Shown one piece after another: positions 61,701 to 64,000 of a DNA stretch of 64,000 nucleotides. The translations under genes and the position numbers were made by a program. Within the stretch, counting starts at the first letter, position 1; every line of letters starts with the position of its first letter. The notes under the pieces are model-generated. The model ran no database searches, was not told the origin of the DNA, and saw only the letters and a program-made list of their open reading frames with translations. Origin of the DNA: Plasmopara viticola (taxonomy: Eukaryota; Oomycota; Peronosporomycetes; Peronosporales; Peronosporaceae); contig MBPM02000006.1 in assembly GCA_001695595.3 (NCBI GenBank), forward strand, positions 806,001 to 870,000. Reading direction: 5' to 3'.

Positions 61701-64000
61701 AAATGAGAGTAGTTGTACAAATTGTTGAGCAGTATTTTACCTTAAAAATTAATTCCACCTCTTGGAGAGCAAGTTAGAAGTTTATCTGGGGGATCTGGAG
61801 ACGTGGCTGGTTGAGTTTAAAGCTTGGCTAAGTAAAGAACAATTTCGCACAATCAGGGCACATTCATCCGGGACACGCAATGGTTTTTTCGCTAAAAGAT
61901 GCCATCCATATTAGTTTCATGACGTATCGTGTAACACAGTCGCGGAGATGCTTGTCAAAAGTCAATTATCAAGCGAAGCTTGGGCGGCGAGCGGGGTGAA
62001 AAAGCAAAGGAAGTGTGGTGTGATTTGCTGTAAGCAATTTTAAAAGTAATTTGGAATAAAGCTTTTATGGATTCGTATCTGGCTACGGCCTAGCTGCTGG
62101 CTCCCAGCCATTCACTGCTGGCATCTTCAAGGCTATCTTTCTTCTCGACATTTTAAATTACTTTCAACCAATGAGGTCTCTTTATCCTCAATAATTATAA
62201 GACGTCGGGGCTCTAGTTCTGGTCTGGAACTATGCGACCGCCTATTCCTAGGAAGGGACAATATACAAATGCACGTTGGGATCAATATAATTATATGGCG
62301 TAATGGTAATTACCGGCAATTCTGCCGGTGAAGACAGGTTACGTCAAACATTTTGTTTCTTGAAGGACCTTTTTAAAATAATCTCCTCAAAGCCACGGCT
62401 AGCTTACCAGATATATCCAACATTGTTTTTACAAACGCTCACCACAATAAGTTAATTCTCGTAAATGGGGTGAGTCCGAGATAGTAGTAGTGTAATTCGA
62501 CTATCCTTTGCTACCGGAGCAACCGAAAAACGTACTGTGTAGCAGAGATTCAAATACCCTGACAAACTTGTGAAGCGTTGCGATCTCACTCTTCAAAGTC
62601 TCTATAAGGGTGTTGGATAAGATATAGCAAGCGCTAAAACAAGGTGCACTAAAGCAACAAAAGCTGTGAACACATTTTAGATTTCTCTTGGCACGCACTC
62701 TTAAGCTGATTGTAAAAAACCTTACCCTACTTTCAAGCTCAAATTCGATTTATCTTTAACCCACAAGGTGTAAAAGATGCATTGGTCCTCTCCCAAAAGT
62801 CCTTTAACTCAGGGACGCAACATCTTGAAGAACGTAACAGACGCTAATTAGGTATCTTAAGTAGCCTTTAGTGCTCATAGAAAAACATATGAGTATCACG
62901 AGATCGATTAGATATAAATGTCATCTTTTAATTTAGGTGAAGTATGATGCAGTTATAAGCGCACGCGTATCACCGGCATTAATTCACGCTGGCACAAAGG
63001 TTTGATTACATGCCAAGCCGAAAAGGTGCAAGTGCATTGCCCTTTTCCACATCAGGCATTAGCACTTTCTGTTAAAGATAGTTTTTGAGACATGATCTAG
63101 AAAGCGCGAAACACTCGCATTGAGATGGCTTTCGTTGATATTTAATGGTAAGTGAGTCATGTGTTTCGACTTCAAAAGCCATAGTGGCATCGATTTGCTA
63201 TGCCACTTTAAAATATATATGCAAGCCGCATTTATGGTTGCAATTTTTACTCTCTCAACGCGCTACTTATGTCGATAAGATGTGTTGCAAGGACACGGTT
63301 TGAGCCTTGGGGAAGTTAATGTCTTCTTTGCTCTGGATGGTGACAAAAAGGGGCTTTACTCTTTGTTGAATTTATCAATTTTTTCATATACCTAAAAATT
63401 AGAAGTTGCTCATTAGAGACCTTCTTATGCTCATACTCGTGATTATAGGTCGTGTCATCAATAACGCAAGTTCATTATGAAGACAAGTCAAAAATGAGAA
63501 ATTTTTGGCGTCTATCTTACCGTCATAACTTTCTATCGGCAGTCGTTGCCATGGTATATGTCTAAGGCGCACAGCTTGAATGCCTGCTGACGATCCTACA
63601 GCTCTGATTAGGCTCCTCGGTAAGCCAAGAATTTTAACAATCAACTGGATGTAGTTCAAGCATTTGTGGGACAGTCTTTTGTATATCGCTATCAAAAACT
63701 TTAACGCCGACAAAACGCTTCATTAATTTTGAGCTTTTTAGAGAAATTTGGCATCTCTTGTACGACAAGTCTATACCGGATGAATACTGTCAATGCATAT
63801 TCCAATAAAAACGTAAATAAGAATACGTAATTATATTATATAAAAATCTGTACCATAGCTGCGATCAAATTAGCATGCTTTGTCACTTCTGTGGGCTTCA
63901 AACGCACTGAAGTGCTAGAAAAAGATTTTGCTGTTATAGAAGTGACACATTGAAAATGAGAAATCCTACACACATACCTAACACGCTCACAGATAAGCGG
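58791..64000. other. No supportable feature to the end of the window
   Basis: AT-rich sequence with only short frames (for example 61406-61660 + and 63399-63713 -) lacking motifs. It may hold old, decayed repeats; I recognise no gene, RNA gene, LTR or retroposon of the types seen elsewhere. Confidence 0.4.

Noticed and set aside
1..64000. tRNA, rRNA or CRISPR arrays
   Set aside because: None recognised. The pentanucleotide runs are retroposon tails or part of the PLV terminal repeats.

Overview
The window looks like a nuclear contig from an oomycete of the Phytophthora / downy-mildew kind. Evidence: compact genes with short GT-AG introns, a Crinkler (CRN) effector gene, RWP-RK factors, Copia retrotransposons and many LINE-derived short retroposons. 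Roughly the first 20 kb is gene-bearing host DNA. The rest is a repeat-rich accessory region containing one integrated virus-like element.

Layout. 1-1442 (-) is the N-terminal part of a cullin-3-type gene. 1719-3232 is a 757-bp tandem duplication, each unit carrying a short retroposon. 3.9-20.3 kb holds host genes: a small unknown protein, a charged unknown protein, a lysine-methyltransferase-like enzyme, a TPR protein, MON1 (last exon split by a 1.16-kb LINE-derived insertion), a six-exon voltage-sensor-domain protein, a PDZ protein and a mucin-like single-pass membrane protein. 20.6-22.25 kb (-) is a CRN pseudogene with a retroposon in its coding sequence.

22.30-36.33 kb is the main discovery: a roughly 14-kb Polinton-like-virus (PLV) or virophage-like element with about 0.5-kb terminal inverted repeats. 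It carries remnants of nearly a full set of hallmark genes: SF3 (D5-like) helicase with an N-terminal zinc-finger segment, GIY-YIG endonuclease, protein-VI-like protein, tyrosine recombinase, penton-like minor capsid protein, FtsK/HerA-type packaging ATPase, a fibre with an S74-type chaperone end, a double-jelly-roll-type major capsid protein and an adenain-like protease. All are damaged by stops or frameshifts, so this is an endogenised relic. Two short retroposons sit inside its right terminal repeat and are therefore younger.

37.4-58.8 kb is a large, old inverted duplication. Each arm (about 37.4-44.6 and 51.5-58.8 kb) carries a Copia element followed inward by an RWP-RK gene. The Copia elements have decayed, while both RWP-RK reading frames stay open. 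A short retroposon is found only in arm 1; a solo LTR and an internal inversion are found only in arm 2. The spacer (44.6-51.5 kb) and the end of the window (58.8-64 kb) hold no gene I can support.

How the genes relate: the host genes are unrelated housekeeping or signalling genes (ubiquitin ligase scaffold, endosome-vacuole fusion, membrane voltage sensing). The PLV genes form one morphogenesis, replication and integration module. All assignments rest on motif reading by eye; no database search was run.
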